This document shows positions 1 to 10,001 of a stretch of 23,768 bases of DNA, piece after piece. A program made the translations under genes and the position numbers. The stretch is from Saccoglossus kowalevskii. Lineage: Eukaryota; Hemichordata; Enteropneusta; Harrimaniidae. The notes beneath the pieces were generated by a model. That model ran no database searches and was not told where the DNA came from. It saw nothing but the letters and a program-made list of their open reading frames with translations. Location: contig NW_003135587.1 in NCBI RefSeq assembly GCF_000003605.2, positions 1 through 23,768 of the forward strand, given 5' to 3'. Position 1 is the first letter of the stretch. Each line of letters opens with the position of its first letter.

Positions 1-455
1 TACATCAGCGTTGTGATATAGGCCTACAGCAACGTTGTGATATAGGGTTAACAAAAGCGTTGTGATATAGGCCCTACAGAACGTTGTGATATAGGCTCTA
101 CATCAGCGTTGTGATATAGGTCCTACAGAAGCGTTGTGATAAAGGCTTAACAGAAGCGTTGTGATATAGGTCCTGCAGCAGCGTTGTGATATTGGCTCCA
201 CAGCAGTGTTGTGATATAGGCTCTACAGCAGCATTGTGATATAGGCACTACAGCAGCATTGTGATATTTGCCCTAGAGCAGCGTTGTGATATAGGCCCTA
301 CAGGGGCGTTATGATACAGGCTTCACAGAAGTGTTGTGATATTTGATCAAAAGCAGTGTAGTGATATAGGCCCTACAGCGGCGTTGTGATATAGGCTCTA
401 CAGCAGCGTTGTGATATTTGCTCTACAGCAGCGTTATGATATAGTTCCTACAGCA
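1..455. repeat. Left divergent block (edge-type monomers)
   Basis: Monomers here differ more from the consensus than those further in. Markers are a GGGTTAACAAAAG unit at 45, a GATAAAGGCTTAACAG unit near 138, and GATATTTG units near 264, 341 and 414, one of which (about 340-365) is strongly degraded around GATCAAAAGC. The GGGTTAACAAAAG and TAAAGGCTTAAC markers recur in the same order near 22335-22440 and 23350-23455, and GATATTTG recurs near 21885. The block therefore belongs to the same subfamily as the right end of the window and is less homogenised than the interior. No gene is present. Confidence 0.8.
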
Positions 456-499
456 GCATTGTGATATTGGCCCTACAGCAGCGTTGTGATATAGGCTCT

Positions 500-1288
500 A
501 CAGCAGCGTTGTGATATAGGCCCTGCAGAAGCATTGTGATATAGGCTGTACAGCAGCATTGTGATATAGGCTCTACAGCAGCGTTGTAATATAGGCCCTA
601 CAGAAGCGTTGTGATATAGGCTCTACAGAAGCGTTGTGATAGAGGCCTACAGCAGCGTTGTGATATAGGCTCTTCAGCAGCGTTGTGATATAGGCTCTCC
701 AGCAGTGTTGTGATATAGGCTCTACAGCAGCATTGTGAAATAGGCTCTACAGAAGCATTGTGATATAGGCTCTACAGAAGCGTTGTGATATAGGCTCTTC
801 AGCAGCATGGTGATATAGGCTCTACAGCAGCGTTGCGATTTGGGCTCTACAGAAGCATTGTGATATAGGCTCTACAGCAGCGTTGTGATATAGGCTCTAC
901 AGCAGCGTTGTGATATAGGCTCTACAGCAGCGTTGCGATATAGGCTGTGCAGAAGCATTGTGATATAGGCTCTACAGCAGCGTTGCGATTTAGGCTCTAC
1001 AGAAGCATTGCGATATAGGCTTTACAGCAGCGTTGTGATATAGGCTCTACAGCAGCGTTGTGATATAGGCTCTTCAGCAGCGTTGTGATATAGGCTCTAC
1101 AGAAGCGTTGTGATATAGGCTCTACAGCAGCGTTGTGATATAGGCTCTACAGCAGTGTTGTGATATTGGCCCTACAGAAGCGTTGTGATATAGGCTCTAC
1201 AGCAGCGTTGTCATATAGGCCCTACAGCAGCGTTGTGATATAGGCTGTACAGCAGCATTGTGATATAGGCTCTACAGAAGCGTTGTGA
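500..1288. repeat. Block A, copy 1 (higher-order repeat)
   Basis: This run of about 31 monomers carries rare markers: GATAGAGGCC at 638, GGCTCTCCAG near 692, TGTGAAATAGG near 735, CATGGTGATATAGG near 808, CGTTGCGATTTGGG at 831 and TTGTCATATAGG near 1208. The same markers in the same order lie 1814 bp downstream (2314-3102). From about 680 they also lie 9408 bp downstream, and from about 800 they lie 15680 bp downstream. Before 638 the offset to copy 2 is 1815 because one monomer is 24 rather than 25 bp. Similarity to copy 2 stops near 1288, where block G begins. Confidence 0.85.
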
Positions 1289-2313
1289 TATAGGTCCTAC
1301 AGCAGCGTTGTGATACAGGCCTACAGCAGCGTTGTGATATACGCTCTACAGCAGCGTCGTGATATAGGTTCTACAGCAGTTTTGTGATATAGGCCCTACA
1401 GAAGTGTTGGGATATAGGCTGTACAGCAGCGTTGTGATATAGGCTCTACAGAAGCGTTGTGGTATAGGCTCTACTGCAGCGTTGTGATATAGGTCTACAG
1501 CAGCATTGTGATATAGGCTCTACAGCAGCGTTGTGATATAAGCTCTACAGAAGCGTTGTGATATAGGCTGTACAGAAGCGTTGTGATATAGGCTGTACAG
1601 AAGCGTTGTGATATAGGCTGTACAGAAGCATTGTGATATAGGTTCTACAGCAGCGTTGTGATATAGGCCTACAGCAACATTGTGATATAGGCTCTACAGA
1701 AGCGTAGTGATATAGGCTGTACAGCAGCGTTGTGATATAGGCCTACAGCAGCATTGTGATATAGGCCCTACAGAACCATTGTGATATAGGCTCTACAGCA
1801 GCATTGTGATATAGGCCTACAGCAGCATTGTGATATAGGCCAACAGAAGCGTTGTGATATAGGCTCTACAGCAGCGTTGTAATATAGGCCCTACAGAAGC
1901 ATTGTGATATAGGCTCTACAGAAGCGTTGTGATATAGGCTCTACATCAGCATTGTGATATTGGCTTTACAGCAGCGTTGTGATATAGGCTCTACAGCAGG
2001 GTTGTGATATAGGGTCTACAGAAGCGTTGTGATATAGGCAATACAGCAGCGTTGTGATATAGGCTGTACAGCAGCGTTGTGATATAGACCTGCAGCAGTG
2101 TTGTGATATAGGCTCTACAGAAGCATTGTGATATATGTCCTACAGCAGCGTTGTGATATAGGACTACAGCAGCATTGTGATATAGGCTCTACAGCAGCGT
2201 TGTGATATAGGCTTAACAGTAGCATTGTGATATAGGCTTACTGGAGCGTTGAGATATGGGCTCTACAGAAGTGTTGTGATATTGGCCCCACAGAAGCGTA
2301 GTGGTATAGGCTC
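1289..2313. repeat. Block G, copy 1, with a divergent tail
   Basis: Markers are GATACAGGCC near 1313, GCGTCGTGATATAGG near 1354, GGTTCTACAGCAGTTTTG at 1367 and an AGTGTTGGGATATAGG unit at about 1404. After these come three consecutive CTGTACAGAAG monomers at 1568-1625 and an ATATATGTCC unit at 2131. The same series appears from about 12700 to 13520 at an offset of 11425 bp that falls to 11327 bp, because four monomers between about 1800 and 1900 are missing from that copy. From about 2210 to 2313 the monomers are more divergent (CTTACTGGAGCG, GAGATATGGG) and I found no close partner for this tail. Confidence 0.8.
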
Positions 2314-3790
2314 TACAGCAGCGTTGTGATATAGGCCCTGCAGAAGCATTGTGATATAGGCTGTACAGCAGCATTGTGATATAGGCTCTACAGCAGCGTT
2401 GTAATATAGGCCCTACAGAAGCGTTGTGATATAGGCCTACAGAAGCGTTGTGATAGAGGCCTACAGCAGCGTTGTGATATAGGCTCTTCAGCAGCGTTGT
2501 GATATAGGCTCTCCAGCAGTGTTGTGATATAGGCTCTACAGCAGCATTGTGAAATAGGCTCTACAGAAGCATTGTGATATAGGCTCTACAGAAGCGTTGT
2601 GATATAGGCTCTTCAGCAGCATGGTGATATAGGCTCTACAGCAGCGTTGCGATTTGGGCTCTACAGAAGCATTGTGATATAGGCTCTACAGCAGCGTTGT
2701 GATATAGGCTCTACAGCAGCGTTGTGATATAGGCTCTACAGCAGCGTTGCGATATAGGCTGTGCAGAAGCATTGTGATATAGGCTCTACAGCAGCGTTGC
2801 GATTTAGGCTCTACAGAAGCATTGCGATATAGGCTTTACAGCAGCGTTGTGATATAGGCTCTACAGCAGCGTTGTGATATAGGCTCTTCAGCAGCGTTGT
2901 GATATAGGCTCTACAGAAGCGTTGTGATATAGGCTCTACAGCAGCGTTGTGATATAGGCTCTACTGCAGTGTTGTGATATTGGCCCTACAGAAGCGTTGT
3001 GATATAGGCTCTACAGCAGCGTTGTCATATAGGCCCTACAGAAGCGTTGTGATATAGGCTGTACAGCAGCATTGTGATATAGGCTCTACAGAAGCGTTGT
3101 GATATAGGCTCTTCAGCAGCGTTGTGATATAGGCTCTACAGCAGTGTTGTGATATAGGCCTACAGCAGCGTTGTGATATAGGCTCTACAGAAGCATTGTG
3201 ATATAGGCACTAGAGCAGCGTTGTGATAAAGGCTCTTCAGCAGCATTGTGATATAGGCTCTACAGCAGCGTTGTGATATAGGCTCTACATAAGCGTTGTG
3301 ATATAGGCTCTACAGCAGCATTGTGATATAGGCTCTACAGCAGCGTTGTGATATAGGCTCTTCAGCTGTGTTGTGATATAGCGTCTTCAGCAGCATTGTG
3401 ATATAGGCTCTACAGAAGCGTTCTGATATAGGCTCTACAGCAGCATTGTGATATAGGCTCTACAGAAGCATTGTGATATAGGCTCTACAGAAGCGTTGTG
3501 ATATAGGCTCTACAGAAGCGTTGTGATATAGGCTGTACAGTAACCTTGTGATATAGGCTCTACAGCAGCGTTGTAATATAGGCTCTTCAGCAGCGTTGTG
3601 ATATAGGCTCTACAGAAGCGTTGTGATATGGGCTGTACAGCAGCGTTGTGATATAGACTCTACAGAAGCGTTGTAATATAGGCTATTCAGCAGCGTTGTG
3701 ATATTGGCCCTACAGAAGCGTTGTGATACAGGCTCTACAGCAGCCATGTGATATATGCCCTACAGAAGCGTTGTGATATAGGCTGTACAG
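2314..3790. repeat. Block A, copy 2 (extended)
   Basis: The first 790 bp repeat block A copy 1 with about three base differences noticed. Beyond 3102 the block continues into a segment missing from copy 1 but present in the copies near 10.7, 15.1 and 17.0 kb. Its markers are GGCACTAGAGCAG near 3208, CAGCTGTGTTG near 3363, GCGTCTTCAG at 3381, TTCTGATATAGG near 3421, GATATGGGCTGTAC near 3626 and CAGCCATGTGATATA near 3741. Against the 10.1-kb copy the offset is 7594 bp early and 7619 bp at 3381, a difference of exactly one 25-bp monomer. Confidence 0.85.
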
Positions 3791-4240
3791 CAGCGTTGTG
3801 ATATTAGGCTCTACAGCAGAGTTGTGATATAGGCTCTACAGCAGCGTTGTGATATACGCCCTGCAGAAGCGTTGTGATATAGGCCCTACAGAAGCATTGT
3901 GGTATAGTCACAACAGCAGCATTGTGATATAGGCTCTACAGAAGCGTTGCGATATAGGCTGTACAGAAGCGTTGTGATATAGGCTGTACAGAAGCATTGT
4001 AATATAGGCTCTACAGCAGCGTTGTGATATAGGCTTACAGCAGCGTTGCGATATAGGCTCTACAGAAGCATTGTGATATAGGCTGTACAGCAGCGTTGTG
4101 ATATAGGCTCTACAGCAGAGTTGTGATATAGGCTCTACAGCAGCGTTGTGATATACGCCCTGCAGAAGCGTTGTGATATAGGCCCTACAGAAGCATTGTG
4201 GTATAGTCACAACAGCAGCATTGTGATATAGGCTCTACAG
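3775..4240. repeat. 299-bp tandem duplication (12 monomers)
   Basis: A group of monomers marked by GCAGAGTTGTG (3816), ATACGCCCTGCAG and GTGGTATAGTCACAACAG (TCAC at 3908) is repeated 299 bp later (GCAGAG at 4115, TCAC at 4207). The shared part is about 3775-3941 against 4074-4240. One stray T (GATATTAGG near 3802) distinguishes the first copy. The offset equals eleven 25-bp units plus one 24-bp unit, so the exchange kept monomer register. No gene is present. Confidence 0.85.
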
Positions 4241-5853
4241 CAGCGTCGTGATATAGGCCCTACAGGAGCGTTGTGATATAGGCTCTACAGCAGCGTTGTA
4301 ATATAGGCTCTTCAGAAGAGTTGTGATATAGGCTCTACAGAAGCGTTGTGATATAGGCTCTACAGAAGCGTTGTGATATAGGCTCTACAGCAGCATTGTG
4401 ATATAGGCCTACAGCAGCGTTGTGATATAGTTCTACAGAAGTGTTGTGATATATGCTCTACAACAGCGTTGTGATATAGGCCTACAGCAGCATTGTGATA
4501 TAGGCCTACAGAAGCGTTGTGATATAGGCTCTACAGCAGCGTTGTGTTATAGGCCCTACAGAAACATTGTGATATAGGCTCTACAGCAGCATTGTGATAT
4601 AGGCCTACAGCAGCATTGTGATATAGGCCTACAGAAGCATTGTGATATAGGCTCTACAGCAGCGTTGTGATATAGGCCCTACAGAAGCATTGTGATATAG
4701 GCTCTACAAAAGCGTTGTGATATAGGCTCTACATCAGCATTATGATATTGGCTTTACAGCAGCGTTGTGATATAGGCTCTACAGCAGTGTTGTAATATAG
4801 GCTCTTCAGAAGTGTTGTGATATAGGCTCTACAGAAGCGTTGTGATATCGGCCCTACAGATGTGTTGTAATATAGGCTATACAGCAGCATTGTGATATAG
4901 GCCCGACAGAAGCGTTGTGATATAGGCTGTACAGAAGCGTTGTGATATAGGCTGTACAGAAGCATTGTGATATAGGCTCTACAGCAGCGTTGTGATATGG
5001 GCCTACAGCAGCGATGCGATATAGGCTCTACAGAAGCGTTGTGATATAGGCTGTACAGCAGCGTTGTGATATAGGCTCTACAGCAGCGTTGTGATATAGG
5101 CTCTACAGCAGTGTTGTGATATACGCCCTGCAGAAGCGTTGTGATATAGACCCTACAGCAGCGTTGTGATATAGGCCCTACAGAAGTGTTGTGATATAGG
5201 CACTACAGCAGCATAGTGATATAGGCTCTAGAGCAGCATTGTGATATAGGCCCTACAGAAGCATTGTGAAATAGTCAGTACATCAGCATTGTGATATAGG
5301 CTCTACAGCAGCGTCGTGATATAGGCCCTACAAGAGCGTTGTGATATAGGCTCTACAGCAGCGTTGTAATATAGGCTCTTCAGAAGCGTTGTGATATAGG
5401 CTCAACAGAAGCGTTTTGATATAGGCTCTACAGATGCGTTGTGATATAGGCTCTACAGCAGTGTTGTGATATAGGCCTACAGCAGCGTTGTGATATAGGC
5501 CTACAGACGCGTTGTAATATAGGCTCTACAGCAGCGTTGTGATATAGGCCCTACAGAAGCATTGTGATATAGGTCTACAGAAGTGTTGTGATATATGCTC
5601 TACAGCAGCATTGTAATATAGGCTCTTCAGAAGCGTTGTGATATAGGCTCTACAGCAGCGTTGTGATATAGGCCCTACAGAAGCGTTGTGATATAGGCTC
5701 TACAGCAGCATTGTGATATAGGCCTACAGCAGCATTGTGATATAGGCCTACAGAAGCGTTGTGGTATAGGCTCTACAGCAGCGTTGTGATATAGGACCTA
5801 CAGAAGCATTGTGATATAGGCTCTACAGAAGCGTTGTGATATAGGCTCTACAG
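3942..5853. repeat. Block F, copy 0 and an F-like continuation
   Basis: From about 4207 to 4790 this matches 18121-18704 at an offset of 13914 bp. Shared markers are CGTCGTGATATAGG, CCCTACAGGAGCG, CAGAAGAGTTG, GATATAGTTCTACAG, GTGTTATAGG, CTACAAAAGCG and GCATTATGATATTGG. After 4800 comes a patch with GATATCGGCCC and ACAGATGTGTTGTAATATAGG (about 4845-4880) that also occurs near 6187 and 19876. The TCAC marker returns in altered form (TCAGTACATC at 5275). From 5540 to 5850 the monomers are mostly ordinary 24- and 25-bp units with many GGCCTACAG forms. Confidence 0.75.
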
Positions 5854-6989
5854 CAGCGTTGTGATATAGGTCCTACAGAATCATTGTGATATAGGCTCTA
5901 CAGAAGCGTTGTGATATAGGTCCTACAGAAGCATTGTGATATAGGCCTACAGCAGCGTGGTGATATAGGCCCTACAGAAGCGATGTGATATAGGCTCTAC
6001 AGCAGCATTGTGATATAGGCCTACAGCAGCATTGTGATATAGGCCTACAGAAGCGTTGTGATATAGGCTCTACAGCAGCGTTGTGATATAGGCCCTACAG
6101 AAGCATTGTGTTATAGGCTCTACAGAAGCGTTGTGATATAGGCTCGACATCAGCGTTGTGATATAGGCTCTACAGAAGCGTTGTGATATCGGCCCTACAG
6201 ATGTGTTGTAATATAGGCTATACAGCAGCGTTGTGATATAGGCCCGACAGAAGCGTTGTGATATAGGCTCTACAGCAGCGTTGTGATATAGGTTCTACAG
6301 CAGTTTTGTGATATAGGCCCTACAGAAGTGTTGGAATATAGGCTGTACAGCAGCGTTGTGGTATAGGCTCTACAGAAGCGTTGTGATATAGGCTGTACAG
6401 CAGCGTTGTGATATAGGCTCTACAGCAGCATTGTGATATAGGCTCTACAGAAGCGTTGTGATATAGACTCTACTGCAGCGTTGTGATATAGGCTCTACAG
6501 AAGCGTTGCGATATAGGCTGTACAGAAGCGTTGTGATATAGGCTGTACAGAAGCATTGTAATATAGGCTCTACAGCAGCGTTGTGATATAGGCTTACAGC
6601 AGCGTTGCGATATAGGCTCTAAAGAAGCATTGTGATATAGGCTGTACAGCAGCGTTGTGATATAGGCTCTACAGCAGAGTTGTGATATAGGCTCTACAGC
6701 AGCGTTGTGATATACGCCCTGCAGAAGCGTTGTGATATAGGCCCTACAGAAGCATTGTGGTATAGTCACAACAGCAGCATTGTGATATAGGCTCTACAGC
6801 AGCGTCGTGATATAGGCCCTACAGGAGCGTTGTGATATAGGCTCTACAGCAGCGTTGTAATATAGGCTCTTCAGAAGAGTTGTGATATAGGCTCTACAGA
6901 AGCGTTGTGATATAGGCTCTACAGAAGCGTTGTGATATAGGCTCTACAGCAGCATTGTGATATAGGCCTACAGCAGCGTTGTGATATAG
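5854..6989. repeat. Block F, copy 1
   Basis: This 1136-bp stretch aligns base for base with 19543-20678 at a constant offset of 13689 bp. I saw one mismatch (CAGCAG here, CAGCGG near 19765) and no gap. Both ends are sharp: position 5853 is G against T at 19542, and position 6990 is G against T at 20679. It contains the GGTTCTACAG marker at 6291, the CTCTAAAGAAG unit near 6617 and the TCACAACAG marker at 6766. The neighbouring F copy at 17.6 kb shares the layout but differs at several of these variants. Confidence 0.9.
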
Positions 6990-8236
6990 GTGTACAGAAG
7001 TCTTTTGATATATGCTCTACAGCAGCGTTGTGATATAGGCCCTACAGAAGCGTTGTGATATAGGCTCTACAGCAACATTGTGATATAGGCCTACAGCAGC
7101 ATTGTGATATAGGCCTACAGAAGCGTTGTGATATAGGCTCTAAAGCAGCGTTGTGATATAGGCCCTACAGAACCATTGTGATATACGATCTACAGCAGCA
7201 TTGTGATATAGGCCTACAGCAGCATTGTGATATAGGCCTACAGAAGCGTTGTGATATAGGATCTACAGCAGCGTTGTGATATAGGCCCTACAGAAGCATT
7301 GTGATATAGGCCCTACAGAAGTGTTGGGATATATGCTGTACAGCAGCGTTGTGATATAGGCTCTACAGAAGCGTCGTGATATAGGCTCTACTGCAGCGTT
7401 GTGATATAGGTCTACAGCAGCATTGTGATATAGGCCCTACAGCAGCGTTGTGATATAAGCTCTACAGAAGCGTTGTGATATAGGCTCTACAGAAGCGCTG
7501 TGATATAGGCTGTACAGAAGCGTTGTGATATAGGCTGTACAGAAGCATTGTTATATAGGCTCTACAGCAGCGTTGTGATATAGGCCTACAGCAAAGTTGT
7601 GATATAGGCTCTACAGAAGCGTTGTGATATACATATAGGCTGTACAGTAGCGTTGTGATATAGGCTCTACAGAAGTGTTGTGATATAGGCACTACAGCAG
7701 CATTGTGATATAGGCTCTACAGCAGCGTTGTGATATAGGCTCTACAGAAGCGTTGTGATATAGGCTCCACTACAGCGTTGTGATATAGGTCTACAGCAGC
7801 ATTGTGATATAGGCTCTACAGCAGCGTTGTGATGAAAGCTCTAGAGATGCGTTGTGATATAGGCTGTGCAGAAGCGTTGTGATATAGGCTGTACAGAGGC
7901 GTTATGATATAGGCTGTACAGAAGCATTGTGATATAGGCTCTACAGCAGCGTTGTGATATAGGCCTACAGCAACGTTGTGATATAGGCTCTACAGAAGTG
8001 TTGTGATATAGGCTGTACTGCAGCGTTGTGATATAGGCTCTACAGCAGGGTTGTGATATAGGCTATACAGCAGCGTTGTGATATAGGCCCTGCAGAAGCG
8101 TTGTGATATAGGCCCTACAGCAGCATTGTGATATAGGCCTTACAGAAGTGTTGTGATATAGGCACTACAGCAGCGTTGTGATATAGGCTCTACAGCAGCG
8201 TTGTGATATAGGCCCCACAGAAACATTGTGATATAG
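6766..8236. repeat. 1471-bp higher-order repeat, unit 1 (about 59 monomers)
   Basis: Measured from the TCACAACAG marker at 6766 to the next at 8237. Its first 870 bp repeat in the next unit at a constant offset of 1471 bp. Shared markers are the CTAAAGCAG and GAACCATTG units near 7140-7175, the AGTGTTGGGATATA unit near 7320, and a 6-base insertion CATATA at 7632-7637. The last 600 bp match the following unit only loosely, and contain degenerate units such as GATGAAAGCTCTAGAG near 7831. Confidence 0.8.
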
Positions 8237-9658
8237 TCACAACAGCAGCATTGTGATATAGGCTCTACAGCAGCGTCGTGATATAGGCCCTACAGGAGCG
8301 TTGTGATATAGGCTCTACAGCAGCGTTGTAATATAGGCTCTTCAGAAGCGTTGTGATATAGGCTCTACAGAAGCGTTGTGATATAGGCTCTACAGAAGCG
8401 TTGTGATATAGGCTCTACCGCAGCATTGTGATATAGGCCTACAGCAGCGTTGTGATATAGGTCTACAGAAGTGTTTTGATATATGCTCTACAGCAGCGTT
8501 GTGATATAGGCCCTACAGAAGCGTTGTGATATAGGCTCTACAGCAGCATTGTGATATAGGCCTACAGCAGCATTGTGATATAGGCCTACAGAAGCGTTGT
8601 GATATAGGCTCTAAAGCAGCGTTGTGATATAGGCCCTACAGAACCATTGTGCTATAGGATCTACAGCAGCATTGTGATATAGGCCTACAGCAGCATTGTG
8701 ATATAGGCCTACAGAAGCGTTGTGATATAGGCTCTACAGCAGCGTTGTGATATAGGCCCTACAGAAGCATTGTGATATAGGCCCTACAGAAGTGTTGGGA
8801 TATAGGCTGTACAGCAGCGTTGTGATATAGGCTCTACAGAAGCGTTGTGATATAGGCTCTACTGCAGCGTTGTGATATAGGTCTACAGCAGCATTGTGAT
8901 ATAGGCTCTACAGCAGCGTTGTGATATAAGCTCTACAGAAGCGTTGTGATATAGGCTCTACAGAAGCGCTGTGATATAGGCTGTACAGAAGCGTTGTGAT
9001 ATAGGCTGTACAGAAGCATTGTTATATAGGGTCTACAGCAGCGTTGTGATATAGGCCTACAGCAAAGTTGTGATATAGGCTCTACAGAAGCGTTGTGATA
9101 TACATGTAGGCTGTACAGCAGCGTTGTGATATAGGCTCTACAGCAGCGTTGTGATATAGGCTCTACAGCAGCGTTGTGATATAGGCCCTGCAGAAGCGTT
9201 GTGATATAGGCCCTACAGCAGCGTTGTGATATAGGCCCTACAGAAGTGTTGTGAAATAGGCACTACAGCAGTGTTGTGATATAGGCTCTACAGCAGCGTT
9301 GTGATATAGGCCCTACAGAAGCATTGTGATATAGGCTCTACTGCAGCGTTGTGATATAGGTCTACAGCAGCATTGTGATATAGGCTCTACAGCAGCGTTG
9401 TGATATAAGCTCTACAGATTCGTTGTGATATAGGCTCTACAGAAGCGTTGTGATATAGGCTGTACAGAAGCACTGTGATATAGGCTGTACAGCAGCGTTA
9501 TGATATAGGCGCTGCAGAAGCGTTGTGATATAGGCCCTACAGCAGCATTGTGATATAGACCCTACAGAAGTGTTGTGATATAGGCACTACAGCAGCGTTG
9601 TGATATAGGCTCTACAGCAGCGTTGTGATATAGGCCCTGCAGAAGCATTGTGGTATAG
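8237..9658. repeat. Higher-order repeat, unit 2 (1422 bp)
   Basis: Starts at TCACAACAG (8237) and ends before the variant GCACAACAG (9659). The first 885 bp repeat unit 1, including the 6-base insertion, here CATGTA at 9103-9108. The unit is 49 bp shorter than unit 1, equal to two monomers (one 25 bp, one 24 bp). From about 9480 the series CTGCAG, then GTGTTGTGATATAGGCACTAC, then GCACAACAG parallels 8070-8245, showing that the lead-in to the marker is itself part of the repeat. Confidence 0.8.
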
Positions 9659-9980
9659 GCACAACAGCAGCATTGTGATATAGGCTCGACAGCAGCGTCG
9701 TGATATATGCCCTACAGGAGCGTTGTGATATAGGCTCTACAGCAGCGTTGTAATATAGGCTCTTCAGAAGAGTTGTGATATAGGCTCTACAGAAGCGTTG
9801 TGATATAGGCTCTACAGAAGCGTTGTGATATAGGCTCTACAGCAGCATTGTGATATAGGCCTACAGCAGCGTTGTGATATAGGTCTACAGAAAGTGTTGT
9901 GATATATGCTCTACAGCAGCGTTGTGATATAGGCCTACAGCAGCATTGTGATATAGGCTCTACAGAAGCATTGTGATATA
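9659..9980. repeat. Higher-order repeat, unit 3 (partial)
   Basis: The start of a third unit: GCACAACAG at 9659, then GCGTCGTGATATATG, CCCTACAGGAGCG, TTGTAATATAGG and CAGAAGAGTTG in the same order as in units 1 and 2. An extra A (ACAGAAAGTG) lies near 9890. The match ends just before a 21-bp truncated monomer at 9981, after which block A sequence takes over, so this unit looks cut short by a rearrangement. Confidence 0.7.
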
Positions 9981-10001
9981 GGCTCTACAGAATGTGATAT
10001 A
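9981..10001. repeat. 21-bp truncated monomer at a block junction
   Basis: This unit reads CTCTACAGAATGTGATATA after GG, so the four bases GCGT or GCAT between CAGAA and TGTGATATA are missing. It is the shortest monomer I noticed in the window. It lies between the end of the 1.45-kb repeat series and the start of block A copy 3, and is a plausible recombination scar, although a simple deletion inside one monomer is equally possible. Confidence 0.75.

Noticed and set aside
338-366. Possible unique insertion in the left block (around GATCAAAAGC)
   Set aside because: The flanking bases keep the monomer register, so it is a heavily mutated unit rather than an inserted sequence.
8226-8242. TTGTGA-TATAG-TCACAA inverted repeat resembling a CRP operator
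   Set aside because: The spacing is five bases instead of the six of a CRP site, it arises from one variant monomer, other copies have TTGTGG in the left arm, and there is no gene nearby.
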